Numbered from the stretch's first letter, positions 1-7,174 are shown. The stretch: 8,475 nt of DNA from DAITMV01 sp036834985 (GCA_036834985.1 DAITMV010000128.1:1-8475), one strand, 5' to 3'. Notes: a model not told the origin generated them from the sequence alone. Translations and numbers: made by a program.

Positions 1-395
1 TACGGGCTTATAGTGCCGGCAGTTCGCCCAGTGGTCGGGTCAATCCGCTGGCCCTGGAGGTGCTGAACAACGCCGGTATCGATACCAGTTATGTGAGCAG
101 CAAAAGCTGGGATGTGTTTGCCACATCCGAAGCCCCCCAGATGCAGATCGTCATCACGGTATGTGATAGCGCCGCCGCTGAAACATGCCCGTTTTGGCCA
201 GGTGCACCAGTCAAGGCACATTGGGGATTTCCTGACCCATCCCGTGCACCGGGCAGTGACGATGATCGGCGTATTGCCTTTGAAATCACCCGACAGGCGA
301 TTGGCTACAAGGTGTTGCAATTATTGCGTTTACCGTTAGAACAACTGAGCCAGGCGCAACTGCAAACCGCGCTCAATCAGATTTCCAGGTCTTGA
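1..395 (+). CDS. arsC: Arsenate reductase, low-molecular-weight phosphatase type (3' part, cut by window start)
   Basis: This is the C-terminal 130 residues of an arsenate reductase of the low-molecular-weight tyrosine phosphatase fold, which reduces arsenate to arsenite in the cytoplasm. The reading frame is open from base 3 to the TGA at 393-395. Family hallmarks seen are SAGSSPSGRVNPLALE near the start of the fragment, SKSWDVFA, VITVCDSAAAETCPFWPG, and the HWGFPDP segment. By family analogy, the Asp of that PDP is the general acid/base. The catalytic P-loop cysteine (CX5R) lies upstream of the window and cannot be checked. A GTG at 60 could be mistaken for a start, but homology clearly continues upstream of it, so it is internal. 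The channel gene begins 3 bp after the stop, so the two are almost certainly co-transcribed. The family assignment is firm. A role as a general LMW phosphatase is less likely given the VCDxAAxExCPxWPG signature. Confidence 0.9.
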   Translation, partial: RAYSAGSSPSGRVNPLALEVLNNAGIDTSYVSSKSWDVFATSEAPQMQIVITVCDSAAAETCPFWPGAPVKAHWGFPDPSRAPGSDDDRRIAFEITRQAIGYKVLQLLRLPLEQLSQAQLQTALNQISRS

Positions 396-398
396 CCA

Positions 399-1082
399 AT
401 GCTGATCTTGTTCAAGAAGCTGTTAGCTGAGTTTGCTGGCACCTTGATGTTGCTGTGTGTGGTGATTGGGTCAGGCATCATGGCCCAGCAATTGTCGCAG
501 GGACATGATGCGATTGCCTTGTTGGCCAATACGCTAGCGACCCTGTTGGGTCTGTATGTGTTGATTGACGTGCTAGGTCCTGTCAGCGGCGCACACTTTA
601 ACCCGCTGGTCACAACCGTAATGGTACTGATGCGTCGTCAGCCGGCTCGCGAGTATGTGCCCTATGTGTTGGCTCAGTTGGCAGGTGCGGTGCTGGGGGC
701 TTGTCTGGCCAATCTGATGTTTGACTTGCCGATGCTTGAGCTCTCCCACAAGCTGCGGGGCGGTATGGGGCAGTGGGTCGGAGAGTTAGTGGCCAGTGCG
801 GGTCTTCTACTGGTAATTTTGCTGGGACAACCGCAAAAAATTGCAGCACTTGTAGCCAGTTATATCGGTGCAGCCTATTGGTTTACGTCCTCCACCTCAT
901 TTGCAAATCCGGCGGCTGTGGTGGGACGCATGTTCTCTGACAGCTTTGCGGGCATTGCGCCAGCCAGCGCAACGGGCTTTATCATGGCCCAGTTGGCTGG
1001 CGGCATTGTGGTGTATGCCCTCTTTACGATGGCACGGCGCCTGGGTGGTATACGATTAGCCGGTGATGCCCCGAAACTTTAA
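399..1082 (+). CDS. MIP/aquaporin-family channel (AqpS-like, probable arsenite conduit)
   Basis: A 227-residue integral membrane channel of the major intrinsic protein family. The hallmarks are AEFAGT at residues 10-15, the first half-helix motif GAHFNPLVT (NPL at 68-70 instead of NPA), and the second motif FANPAAVVGRMFSD (NPA at 170-172). The residue after the second NPA is Ala173. Most aquaporins and glycerol channels carry the filter arginine there, so this pore should be wider and less charged. About six hydrophobic segments are visible, as expected. The ATG at 399 lies 3 bp after the arsC stop, with only a weak CAGG upstream, so translation is probably coupled to arsC. In some bacteria (the Sinorhizobium AqpS case), a channel in the ars operon lets arsenite produced by ArsC flow out, replacing an ArsB/Acr3 pump. 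That role is inferred here from context. The gene's 3' end overlaps the convergent hydrolase gene by 27 bp. Confidence 0.88.
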   Translation: MLILFKKLLAEFAGTLMLLCVVIGSGIMAQQLSQGHDAIALLANTLATLLGLYVLIDVLGPVSGAHFNPLVTTVMVLMRRQPAREYVPYVLAQLAGAVLGACLANLMFDLPMLELSHKLRGGMGQWVGELVASAGLLLVILLGQPQKIAALVASYIGAAYWFTSSTSFANPAAVVGRMFSDSFAGIAPASATGFIMAQLAGGIVVYALFTMARRLGGIRLAGDAPKL

Positions 1083-2033
1083 GTAGTCTTTGGCTACGTC
1101 GTCCGGGCGTTCCATCATTGGTACATGGCCCATATCTTTCATGATGATGGTTTTGGCTTGTGGCAGGGCTTTGGCCAACTCTGCGGCACCGGCGACGTCC
1201 AGTACGCGATCGTCGTCGCCCCAGACAATCAGCGCCGGGTTTTTGTAGCCTGAGGCCGCAATTTGTTTATCCATCTCCACATAACCGGTTTTCATATCGC
1301 GGTAGATGCGATTATGCAGCGGTTGATCGGCGGCGGCCCGGGCCGCCATGGCATCGAGCACAAAGCCGGGCATCAGCGCGGGGCGTTTGTGAAACACAAT
1401 ATCGATGATGCGTTCATACTCTTGGCGGTTGGAGGCGGTGAGCAGAATGTTGCCTGTTTTAGCAAACTCTTGTGCCACTTGTGATTGACGCGAGGCGCTG
1501 ATGCCGGCCGGTGCCAAAAACCATACGGATTGCACCTGTTCGGGATAGCGGCTTGCATACACTCCCGAGATCCAGCCCCCCATGGAGTTGCCGCCAAGGT
1601 GGAATGTATTTAAGCCCATGGCCTTGGCAAACTCGTGAACGCGCAGCGCCTGTTTTTCGATTGAATAATCACCATCCATCCGTTTCGTACTTGCCCCAAA
1701 GCCAGGCAGATCCAATGCGATGACTCGCATGTGGGGTGTCAGTTGCTTGGCAACCCGATCAAAGTTGTCCTTGGAGCCGCCAAAACCATGTATCAAAATC
1801 AACGGGTCGCCCTGACCCCCATCCAGATATGCAATCGTTTCGCCATTGACTTGAATTTCCTTGCGTTCTAGTTTGGCCGACCAGCGCTCAAATCCGATGG
1901 CAGCGCCTGGCAGGCCGTCCAATTCACCCGACGGGGTTTTCACTCCGCACGCACCCAACACAAGTGCGCTGGCCGTTCCGGTCAACAGCACAGCAAGCCT
2001 AGTTTTTCTTATCGACAATACACGGCGCAACAT
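1056..2033 (-). CDS. Lipoprotein alpha/beta hydrolase, LIP3-type lipase/esterase
   Basis: A 325-residue alpha/beta hydrolase with a lipoprotein signal peptide: basic RRVLSIRKTR, a hydrophobic core, then lipobox LGAC with Cys29 as the predicted lipidated residue. It should therefore be membrane-anchored and outside the cytoplasm. The fold motifs are in order: HGFGG (82-86, oxyanion hole), DLPGFGAS (108-115), nucleophile elbow GNSMG with Ser150, WGDDD with likely catalytic Asp275, and GHVP with His303. The pattern HGFGGxKDNF ... GGNSMGG ... VWGDxD ... GHVPM closely matches the Moraxella lipase 3 (LIP3) group, so an esterase or lipase acting on external acyl esters is the best call. The exact substrate cannot be told from sequence. 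The start is supported by an AAAGGA ribosome binding site 6 bases upstream. It is transcribed divergently from the AraC-type gene, a likely regulator, and its 3' end overlaps the channel gene tail to tail. Confidence 0.9.
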   Translation of the reverse strand: MLRRVLSIRKTRLAVLLTGTASALVLGACGVKTPSGELDGLPGAAIGFERWSAKLERKEIQVNGETIAYLDGGQGDPLILIHGFGGSKDNFDRVAKQLTPHMRVIALDLPGFGASTKRMDGDYSIEKQALRVHEFAKAMGLNTFHLGGNSMGGWISGVYASRYPEQVQSVWFLAPAGISASRQSQVAQEFAKTGNILLTASNRQEYERIIDIVFHKRPALMPGFVLDAMAARAAADQPLHNRIYRDMKTGYVEMDKQIAASGYKNPALIVWGDDDRVLDVAGAAELAKALPQAKTIIMKDMGHVPMMERPDDVAKDYLKFRGITG

Positions 2034-2038
2034 AGCAA

Positions 2039-2044
2039 TCCTTT
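2039..2044 (-). promoter_or_regulatory. Ribosome binding site of the lipoprotein hydrolase
   Basis: On the minus strand AAAGGA lies five bases from the ATG at 2033-2031, a normal Shine-Dalgarno placement. It supports this start, which also yields a complete lipoprotein signal peptide. Confidence 0.6.
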
Positions 2045-2067
2045 ACGGGTTCAATTTTGTTGCGCAT

Positions 2068-2096
2068 AGCTTAAAAGGTTTTTTCTGGTCTGACAA
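2068..2096 (-). promoter_or_regulatory. Weak candidate promoter of the lipoprotein hydrolase
   Basis: Read on the minus strand, TTGTCA (2096-2091) is followed after 17 bases by TAAGCT (2073-2068). The -35 resembles the sigma70 consensus but the -10 matches at only three of six positions. The -35 is one arm of the palindrome at 2091-2108, so a protein bound there would block this promoter. No convincing promoter was found for the AraC-type gene reading the other way. Confidence 0.25.
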
Positions 2097-2108
2097 TGAT
2101 TGTTGTCA
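2091..2108. promoter_or_regulatory. Perfect inverted repeat, candidate operator
   Basis: TGACAA, six bases, then TTGTCA: a perfect 6-bp dyad in the 221-bp gap between the divergent lipoprotein hydrolase and AraC-type genes. It is 58 bp from the hydrolase ATG and 147 bp from the regulator ATG. The size and symmetry suit a dimeric helix-turn-helix repressor. AraC-family proteins more often use direct repeats, so its binder is unknown. Apart from this dyad, the weak promoter and the hydrolase ribosome binding site, nothing else was recognised in the gap. Confidence 0.4.
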
Positions 2109-2254
2109 AAAATAACGGTGACTCGGACCATTGGATTTTTCTGCCCGGTAAACAGCAGTTGCCATAAGCGTCATTCGGTAGGCACAATTTGCGGATTGGC
2201 CAAAGTCGATCCTGACGGGCCCAACATCTAGCGCAAGTCGCTCACGGATGGCAT

Positions 2255-3274
2255 ATGCCTGTGAACGCCAATCAAACGTCCCTGGAAGGCCATATCTCGG
2301 CCAATTTTGTTCACATGCTGTTTGACTGGCTTGATGAGCAAGGGGCGGACGCTGTGCGTGTGCTGGGCGTGGCTCGTCCCTCGCCAGGCGAGTTAAACCG
2401 TGTGCCGATTGTGAAGTGGCGGGATATGCTGGACAAAGCGTATGCCGCATACCCCCGTGACAGTTTGCCTATCGAAATTGGGCAGCGAATCAAACCAGCC
2501 AACACCGGGCTGCTGGGCTATATCGCCTTGTGTTGTGCTACGTTGGGAGAGGCGTTTGCACGCCTGCAGCAGTTTGAACATTTGGTGTATGCCGTTAATC
2601 GACTGACGGTGACCGTGGATGACAGGGGTGTGGTGCTGCAGTGGGATCACGCCAATGGCAGGCCTGGCCCGCTGGTGGACTCAGTCGCGATTGCGTCGCT
2701 GGTGTCGTTTAATCGCGGGCTGATTGGTAATCACACCCATCCGCTCGCGGTGCAATTTATCAATCCTGCGCCCAAGGATATGACGTCGTATGATGCGTTT
2801 TTCCAGTGCCCCGTTCGATTTGGGCAGGACACCACGCAACTTATCTTCCCAACCGAGTATCTGGGGTTGCCGTTGGCCCAGCCCGACCCCATGCTGCGCA
2901 GTATTCTGGACGCGCAAGCGGTGCGTTTGCTGGGTCAAATTGAATGGGCCCATGAGCCCGTCCCCGGCATGTACCGTTTGTTGCAGGAAGTGATTTCGGC
3001 GGGGCAACCTACGCTGGCTGCATTGGCGGGGAGGTTGCATATGTCCGGCCGCACCTTGCAACGGCGATTGGCTGATCATGGCACCACGTTTCAGCAGGTA
3101 CTGGATGAAACGCGTTTTAACATGGCCAAGGCGCAGTTGCTTGAGCCCGGGTTATCGCTGTTTGAAGTGGCGATGATGTTGGCTTATGCTGACCAAAGCG
3201 CGTTTAACCATGCCTTCAAAAGGATGGCGGGTGTCAGCCCGGGGGAATATCGCCAACAACACCGCCCGCGCTGA
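2255..3274 (+). CDS. AraC-family transcriptional regulator (Arabinose_bd/OruR type)
   Basis: A 339-residue cytoplasmic regulator. Residues about 15-205 form the long N-terminal ligand-sensing region typical of the Arabinose_bd/OruR subgroup, with ISANFVHMLFDWLDEQG at the start and GLLGYIALCCATLGEAF at 85-101. The C-terminal DNA-binding domain spans about 240-335 and has two helix-turn-helix units: LAALAGRLHMSGRTLQRRL (254-272) and SLFEVAMMLAYADQSAFNHA (301-320). It ends with the usual FKRMAGVSPGEYR. The length is normal for the group. The ATG at 2255 is preceded by an in-frame TGA at 2213 and no clear Shine-Dalgarno, so the start is likely but not strongly marked. It stands divergent to the lipoprotein lipase gene, the obvious candidate target. 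The inducer cannot be deduced. Only 14 bp separate its stop from that of acnA, which converges on it. Confidence 0.93.
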   Translation: MPVNANQTSLEGHISANFVHMLFDWLDEQGADAVRVLGVARPSPGELNRVPIVKWRDMLDKAYAAYPRDSLPIEIGQRIKPANTGLLGYIALCCATLGEAFARLQQFEHLVYAVNRLTVTVDDRGVVLQWDHANGRPGPLVDSVAIASLVSFNRGLIGNHTHPLAVQFINPAPKDMTSYDAFFQCPVRFGQDTTQLIFPTEYLGLPLAQPDPMLRSILDAQAVRLLGQIEWAHEPVPGMYRLLQEVISAGQPTLAALAGRLHMSGRTLQRRLADHGTTFQQVLDETRFNMAKAQLLEPGLSLFEVAMMLAYADQSAFNHAFKRMAGVSPGEYRQQHRPR

Positions 3275-3288
3275 CCAATACGCTTCGC

Positions 3289-6000
3289 TTAAGCCTGCAG
3301 CAGTTCCCTCAACACATACGGCAAAATGCCGCCGTGCTTGTAATAGTCTACTTCGATGGGCGTATCAATGCGGCACAGCACATCAATGGTTGACGATGCC
3401 TGACGGTCGCTGGTGATCCGCAGTTGCAGGGTTTGCTGCGGTTTGAGCGTTTCATTGACCCCCAGCACGTCGAAGGTTTCGCTGCCGTCCAACGCCAGGC
3501 TTTGAATGGAGTCGTTGCCCATAAATTGCAATGGTAGTACACCCATGCCGACCAAATTGCTGCGGTGTATGCGTTCATAGCTGCGCGCTACCACCACCTG
3601 GATACCCAGTAGCTGCGTGCCCTTGGCGGCCCAGTCGCGAGATGATCCCGTGCCGTATTCCTCCCCCGCCAGCACCAGGGTGGGTATCCCGCGTTTCTGA
3701 TAGGCAGTCGCCGCGTCGAACACGGTGGTTTGTTGTCCGTCCAGCAAGGTAAAGCCACCCTCTGGCCGACTCCCATCTGGGTTGGGGGGCAGCATGAGGT
3801 TTTTAATCCGCACGTTGGCAAATGTTCCGCGAATCATGACCTCGTGATGTCCGCGCCGTGAGCCATAGCTGTTAAAGTCAGCCGGCTGCACGCCCTGGGC
3901 ACTTAAAAATTGGCCCGCCGGTGTGCCCGCTTTAAACGAACCTGCCGGCGAAATGTGATCCGTTGTGACCGAGTCGCCCAACAGCAGCAAAGCTTTAGCG
4001 CCTGTAACAGATGGCATGCTCCCGTAGGTCATGGAGAAGTCGTCAAAAAACGGGGGCTGCGCGATGTAGGTGGAGGCCGGCCACGGGTACACCTGACCTG
4101 TGGGGGCTGGTACCTGATTCCACAAGTCATGGTCTCGGGTCATATCACTGTACAGGCGACGGAACGTATCGGCATCCAGGGCGTACCGAAGCAGTGAATG
4201 CACTTCCTCGTTGCTGGGCCAGATCTCCTTCAGATAGACCGCCTGGCCGTCATGACCCACACCAATCGGCTCGCTTGATAAATCAATGTTCATTGTGCCC
4301 GCCAGCGCATAGGCGACAACCAAGGGTGGCGAGGCCAGGTAATTGGCTTTGAGGTTGGGGTGAATACGCGCTTCAAAATTGCGGTTACCCGAGAGCACGG
4401 CGCAACCAATGACATCGTGTTGCGTGATGATTTGGTTTAATTCCGGCGCGATATCCCCTGCGTTACCAATGCAGGTGGTGCAACCGTAGGCCGCTATGTT
4501 AAAACCCAACTGATCAAGGTAGTGCTGCAGACCGGTGCGATTCATGTACTCGGTGACCACGCGCGAGCCAGGTCCAAATGAGGTTTTGACGTGGGTGTGC
4601 ACCGTCAGGCCCCGCTCGACGGCTTTTTTTGCAAGCAAGCCCGCTGCCAGCAATACACCCGGGTTGGAGGTGTTCGTGCAGGAGGTGATGGCGGCAATCA
4701 GTACATCGCCATGTCCCAGCGTGTTCTGCCCCTGACCGGTGGTGTAGCGGGCCTGTAATTCCTCAGGCTTTTTTCCAAAACCGTTATTGGCGGTGGCTTC
4801 AGAAAATAATTCTTCAAAACGCGACCTCATGAGCGGGAGCACGATTCGATCCTGGGGGCGCTTGGGCCCCGCCAGCGAGGCTTGTACTGATGACAAATCC
4901 AGCGTGAGGCAGGTGGAGTAATCGATTTGCCCGGCCACAGGGATGCCAAACATCGCCTGCGCTTTGAAGTAGGCCTCAAAGGCATCTGCTTCCTCTTGAG
5001 TGCGCCCGGTGTCGCGCATAAATTGCACGGTTTTGTCATCCACCGGAAAAAAGCCCATCGTGGCGCCGTACTCAGGCGCCATATTGGCAATGGTGGCACG
5101 ATCGGTCACGGACAGGCTGGCGGTTCCTTCGCCAAAAAATTCAACAAATTTGCCCACCACTTTGGATTTGCGCAGCATCTCGGTGATGGTCAGTACCAGG
5201 TCGGTGGCTGTAATCCCTTCACTCAGCGCCCCTAGCAGCTGAACACCCACCACATCAGGGGTCAGAAAGTACACCGGTTGTCCCAGCATACCGGCTTCAG
5301 CTTCGATGCCACCCACGCCCCATCCGACAACGCCCACACCGTTAATCATCGTGGTGTGCGAGTCAGTGCCCACCAGCGTATCAGGGTACACCACGGGACC
5401 CTTTGGTGTGTTTTTACGGTGAACACCGCGGAACAGATATTCGAGGTTGACCTGGTGGATGATTCCGACCCCCGGAGGTACAACGCCAAAGGTGTCGAAA
5501 GCTTGCATGCCCCATTTCAAAAACTGGTAGCGTTCGCCGTTGCGCTCAAATTCGATCTGCATATTTTTGCGAAGCGAATCGGCGTGGCCATAGAAATCGA
5601 TCATCACGGAGTGGTCAACGACCAAATCAACGGGTACCAGCGGCTCAATGCGTTTGGGGTCTTTACCCTCACGCAGGGCCACATTACGCATGGCGGCCAG
5701 GTCAGCTAGCAACGGGACACCTGTAAAGTCTTGCAGCACCACACGCGCCACAATGAAGGGAATTTCTGCGGTACGCGCCGCATTGGGTGCCCACCGTGCC
5801 AGTTCATGAATATGCGACTCACTGACTTTTTTGCCGTCACAGTTGCGCAGCACCGATTCAAGCACAAGTCGGATGGACACCGGCAAGCGCGGTATCTGTT
5901 CAAAACCGGCATCGGCAAGCGCAGGCAGGCTGTAATAGGTCACTGTTTGCCCGTCGGGCAAATTCAGCGGCAGGGCACAGCGTTCGGACAGCGTGGTCAT
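3289..6000 (-). CDS. acnA: Aconitate hydratase A (aconitase)
   Basis: Aconitase interconverts citrate and isocitrate through cis-aconitate in the TCA cycle, using a [4Fe-4S] cluster. The protein is 903 residues from the preferred start, normal for the AcnA/IRP family. Seen in order are: DLVVDHSV; the GTDSHTTMINGVGVVGWGVG active-site region (about residues 211-230); SCTNTSNPG with Cys441; and YGCTTCIGN with Cys507 and Cys510, the three expected cluster ligands. The C-terminal swivel domain follows (GDSVTTDHISPAG, NSYGSRRGHHEVMIRGTFAN, GEEYGTGSSRDWAAKG). The ATG at 6000 is preferred over one at 6012: only it has a Shine-Dalgarno-like GGGA six bases upstream, and it gives an N-terminus like other AcnA proteins. 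It lies 21 bp downstream of the alpha/beta hydrolase gene on the same strand, so the two probably form an operon read from the promoter near 7109-7137. No prpBCD genes are nearby, which argues against AcnD. Confidence 0.97.
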   Translation of the reverse strand: MTTLSERCALPLNLPDGQTVTYYSLPALADAGFEQIPRLPVSIRLVLESVLRNCDGKKVSESHIHELARWAPNAARTAEIPFIVARVVLQDFTGVPLLADLAAMRNVALREGKDPKRIEPLVPVDLVVDHSVMIDFYGHADSLRKNMQIEFERNGERYQFLKWGMQAFDTFGVVPPGVGIIHQVNLEYLFRGVHRKNTPKGPVVYPDTLVGTDSHTTMINGVGVVGWGVGGIEAEAGMLGQPVYFLTPDVVGVQLLGALSEGITATDLVLTITEMLRKSKVVGKFVEFFGEGTASLSVTDRATIANMAPEYGATMGFFPVDDKTVQFMRDTGRTQEEADAFEAYFKAQAMFGIPVAGQIDYSTCLTLDLSSVQASLAGPKRPQDRIVLPLMRSRFEELFSEATANNGFGKKPEELQARYTTGQGQNTLGHGDVLIAAITSCTNTSNPGVLLAAGLLAKKAVERGLTVHTHVKTSFGPGSRVVTEYMNRTGLQHYLDQLGFNIAAYGCTTCIGNAGDIAPELNQIITQHDVIGCAVLSGNRNFEARIHPNLKANYLASPPLVVAYALAGTMNIDLSSEPIGVGHDGQAVYLKEIWPSNEEVHSLLRYALDADTFRRLYSDMTRDHDLWNQVPAPTGQVYPWPASTYIAQPPFFDDFSMTYGSMPSVTGAKALLLLGDSVTTDHISPAGSFKAGTPAGQFLSAQGVQPADFNSYGSRRGHHEVMIRGTFANVRIKNLMLPPNPDGSRPEGGFTLLDGQQTTVFDAATAYQKRGIPTLVLAGEEYGTGSSRDWAAKGTQLLGIQVVVARSYERIHRSNLVGMGVLPLQFMGNDSIQSLALDGSETFDVLGVNETLKPQQTLQLRITSDRQASSTIDVLCRIDTPIEVDYYKHGGILPYVLRELLQA

Positions 6001-6006
6001 GATGTA

Positions 6007-6010
6007 TCCC
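6007..6010 (-). promoter_or_regulatory. Ribosome binding site choosing the acnA start
   Basis: GGGA on the minus strand sits six bases from the ATG at 6000-5998. The other in-frame ATG at 6012-6010 has only pyrimidine-rich sequence in front of it. This is why the shorter acnA form was chosen. The match is short and so only moderate. Confidence 0.4.
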
Positions 6011-6021
6011 ATTCACAAGGG

Positions 6022-7074
6022 TCAGGTGTTAACTACTGTAGACCTTTTATGTGAATGATGGTGTAACAGCCACTGCGTGATGATCGCCATTTGATCCGCA
6101 TGGCACAGCGATGGTGTGTGCCCGGTGTGCGGGAAATGCGCCACATCGAACTGACGGGATCGCTGCATCCGACTTAACAGATCGGGTGTCAGGACATCAC
6201 TGTCCTGTCCATGCAGCAGGAGGGTAGGGCAGCGGAGGTTATTCCATTGCGTCCAGGTGTCCAACGGTTGTCGGCTTTGCTCTTTGTAAGCCTGCATGGC
6301 GCGGGGGTCGTGCAGGTACACGCGCCCTTGCTCTTGCTCGCTCCAACGGGTGCCGTAATAGGCCAGGTATTGACGGACCCGCTCCGGCAGGGGGCCGTCA
6401 TGCTTTTGGGAGACCCCGGTTTTTAGCAACAGTTCACGTGGGCAGCGAAATACGTAATGTCGGCAGAGCGTTTGTGCACGCCGCATGCGGCGCTCAGGGC
6501 CCAGTTCGGGGCCAATGTCGTTCAAGATGAGACCGTTAACGCGAGCAGCCCGTTGTTCGGCCACGTGCATCGCAACGGTGCCGCCCCAGGACGAACCCAG
6601 CAATATCACCGACGGTGCATCGAGCCAATCGATCAACTGGATCACCTGATCAACACAGGTTTGTAGTGTGTAGTCTTCGCCATCGCGCAGCCAACCAGAG
6701 TGTCCTCGTCCTACCCAGTCCATGGTCACGACAGTTTGCTCGGCATGTACCGCATGGGCCAGGTAATTAAAACGCACCGCGTTGCTTGCAATGCCGCCCA
6801 AACAAATCAACGGTGGTTTGGCCCTGTGCGCTTGCCCAGAAGGCACCCAGCGATACACCGGTACAGGCACTTCGTATTGCGCTACAAATCGGCTGGGCGT
6901 CAGGCCCTGTTTTTGATTGTCATGTTCGTACCACAGCTTGCTCACCACGGTCGGTGCCTGGAGCGATTGCGCTTCCAGCGCGACTTCACGCTCGAAAGCT
7001 TGCCAATCCTCGGCATGGGGGCCCACGCCCTTGGCGTGTGCTGTGATGTTGGGGGCAATCATGTCGTTATTCAT
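6022..7074 (-). CDS. Alpha/beta hydrolase, cytoplasmic, substrate unknown
   Basis: A 350-residue alpha/beta hydrolase without signal peptide or membrane segment. Visible motifs are LGGIASNAVRF at 92-102 (oxyanion strand, with LGG where HG is usual), MDWVGRGHSGWL (118-129), nucleophile elbow GSSWGG with Ser162, HGQDSD with likely catalytic Asp293, and TGHTP with His319. The triad is therefore complete. About 70 residues precede the core domain, including AEDWQAFEREVALEAQ, and the tail is histidine-rich (LLHHHSHKRS). Two close ATGs (7074 and 7062) are possible. Neither has a clear Shine-Dalgarno, and an in-frame TAA lies upstream, so the longer form is only a default. It is the first gene of a unit with acnA, with a 21-bp gap. 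Substrate and pathway cannot be told from the sequence, and the pairing with a TCA-cycle enzyme does not by itself say what it does. Confidence 0.88.
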   Translation of the reverse strand: MNNDMIAPNITAHAKGVGPHAEDWQAFEREVALEAQSLQAPTVVSKLWYEHDNQKQGLTPSRFVAQYEVPVPVYRWVPSGQAHRAKPPLICLGGIASNAVRFNYLAHAVHAEQTVVTMDWVGRGHSGWLRDGEDYTLQTCVDQVIQLIDWLDAPSVILLGSSWGGTVAMHVAEQRAARVNGLILNDIGPELGPERRMRRAQTLCRHYVFRCPRELLLKTGVSQKHDGPLPERVRQYLAYYGTRWSEQEQGRVYLHDPRAMQAYKEQSRQPLDTWTQWNNLRCPTLLLHGQDSDVLTPDLLSRMQRSRQFDVAHFPHTGHTPSLCHADQMAIITQWLLHHHSHKRSTVVNT

Positions 7075-7103
7075 CGGGATGGCACTGAAAGACTCAGTTT
7101 ATG

Positions 7104-7119
7104 ATTCGATTATTCGATT
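7104..7119. repeat. Tandem direct repeat ATTCGATT x2
   Basis: Two perfect, abutting copies of ATTCGATT lie in the 100-bp control region between the divergent alpha/beta hydrolase and sensor-MFS genes. They cover the -10 element of the minus-strand promoter. A repeat with an 8-bp period placed there could be a regulator binding site, although chance in an AT-rich patch is also possible. Confidence 0.5.
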
Positions 7120-7137
7120 AGTGTGACTGAATGTAAA
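7109..7137 (-). promoter_or_regulatory. Sigma70-like promoter of the hydrolase-acnA unit
   Basis: On the minus strand TTTACA (7137-7132) and AATAAT (7114-7109) are separated by exactly 17 bases. Each matches the sigma70 consensus at five of six positions. Transcription would start near 7102, giving a leader of about 28 bases before the ATG at 7074. This is the best promoter in the window. No comparable pair was found for the plus-strand gene on the other side. Confidence 0.6.
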
Positions 7138-7157
7138 TGGAATCCGTCTCAAGAATA

Positions 7158-7164
7158 AAAGGGG
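7158..7164 (+). promoter_or_regulatory. Ribosome binding site for the GTG start of the sensor-MFS gene
   Basis: AAAGGGG ends ten bases before the GTG at 7175. An in-frame TGA at 7124 limits how far upstream the gene can start, and no ATG lies between, so this site decides the GTG start. Confidence 0.55.
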
Positions 7165-7174
7165 TATACCCGAA

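Noticed and set aside
60..395. GTG at 60 as the start of a short arsC
   Set aside because: The conserved SAGSSPSGRVNPLA segment is encoded in frame upstream, so the gene extends past the window edge.
1083..1097. GTAG-loop-CTAC stem after the channel gene as a terminator
   Set aside because: Only four base pairs and no T run, so it is not a credible intrinsic terminator.
2106..2450. 114-codon minus-strand open frame across the start of the AraC-type gene
   Set aside because: It overlaps conserved N-terminal coding sequence of the regulator, has no recognisable motifs and no ribosome binding site of note.
3287..3294. GCTTAAGC palindrome between the convergent AraC-type and acnA genes
   Set aside because: An 8-bp palindrome without loop or T tract, containing the acnA stop codon. 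Chance is the simplest explanation.
5278..5709. 143-codon plus-strand open frame antisense to aconitase
   Set aside because: It lies wholly inside the certain acnA coding sequence, has no family features and is explained by the codon pattern of the opposite strand.
6700..7104. 134-codon plus-strand open frame antisense to the alpha/beta hydrolase
   Set aside because: It is a shadow of the hydrolase coding sequence and lacks protein-family features.
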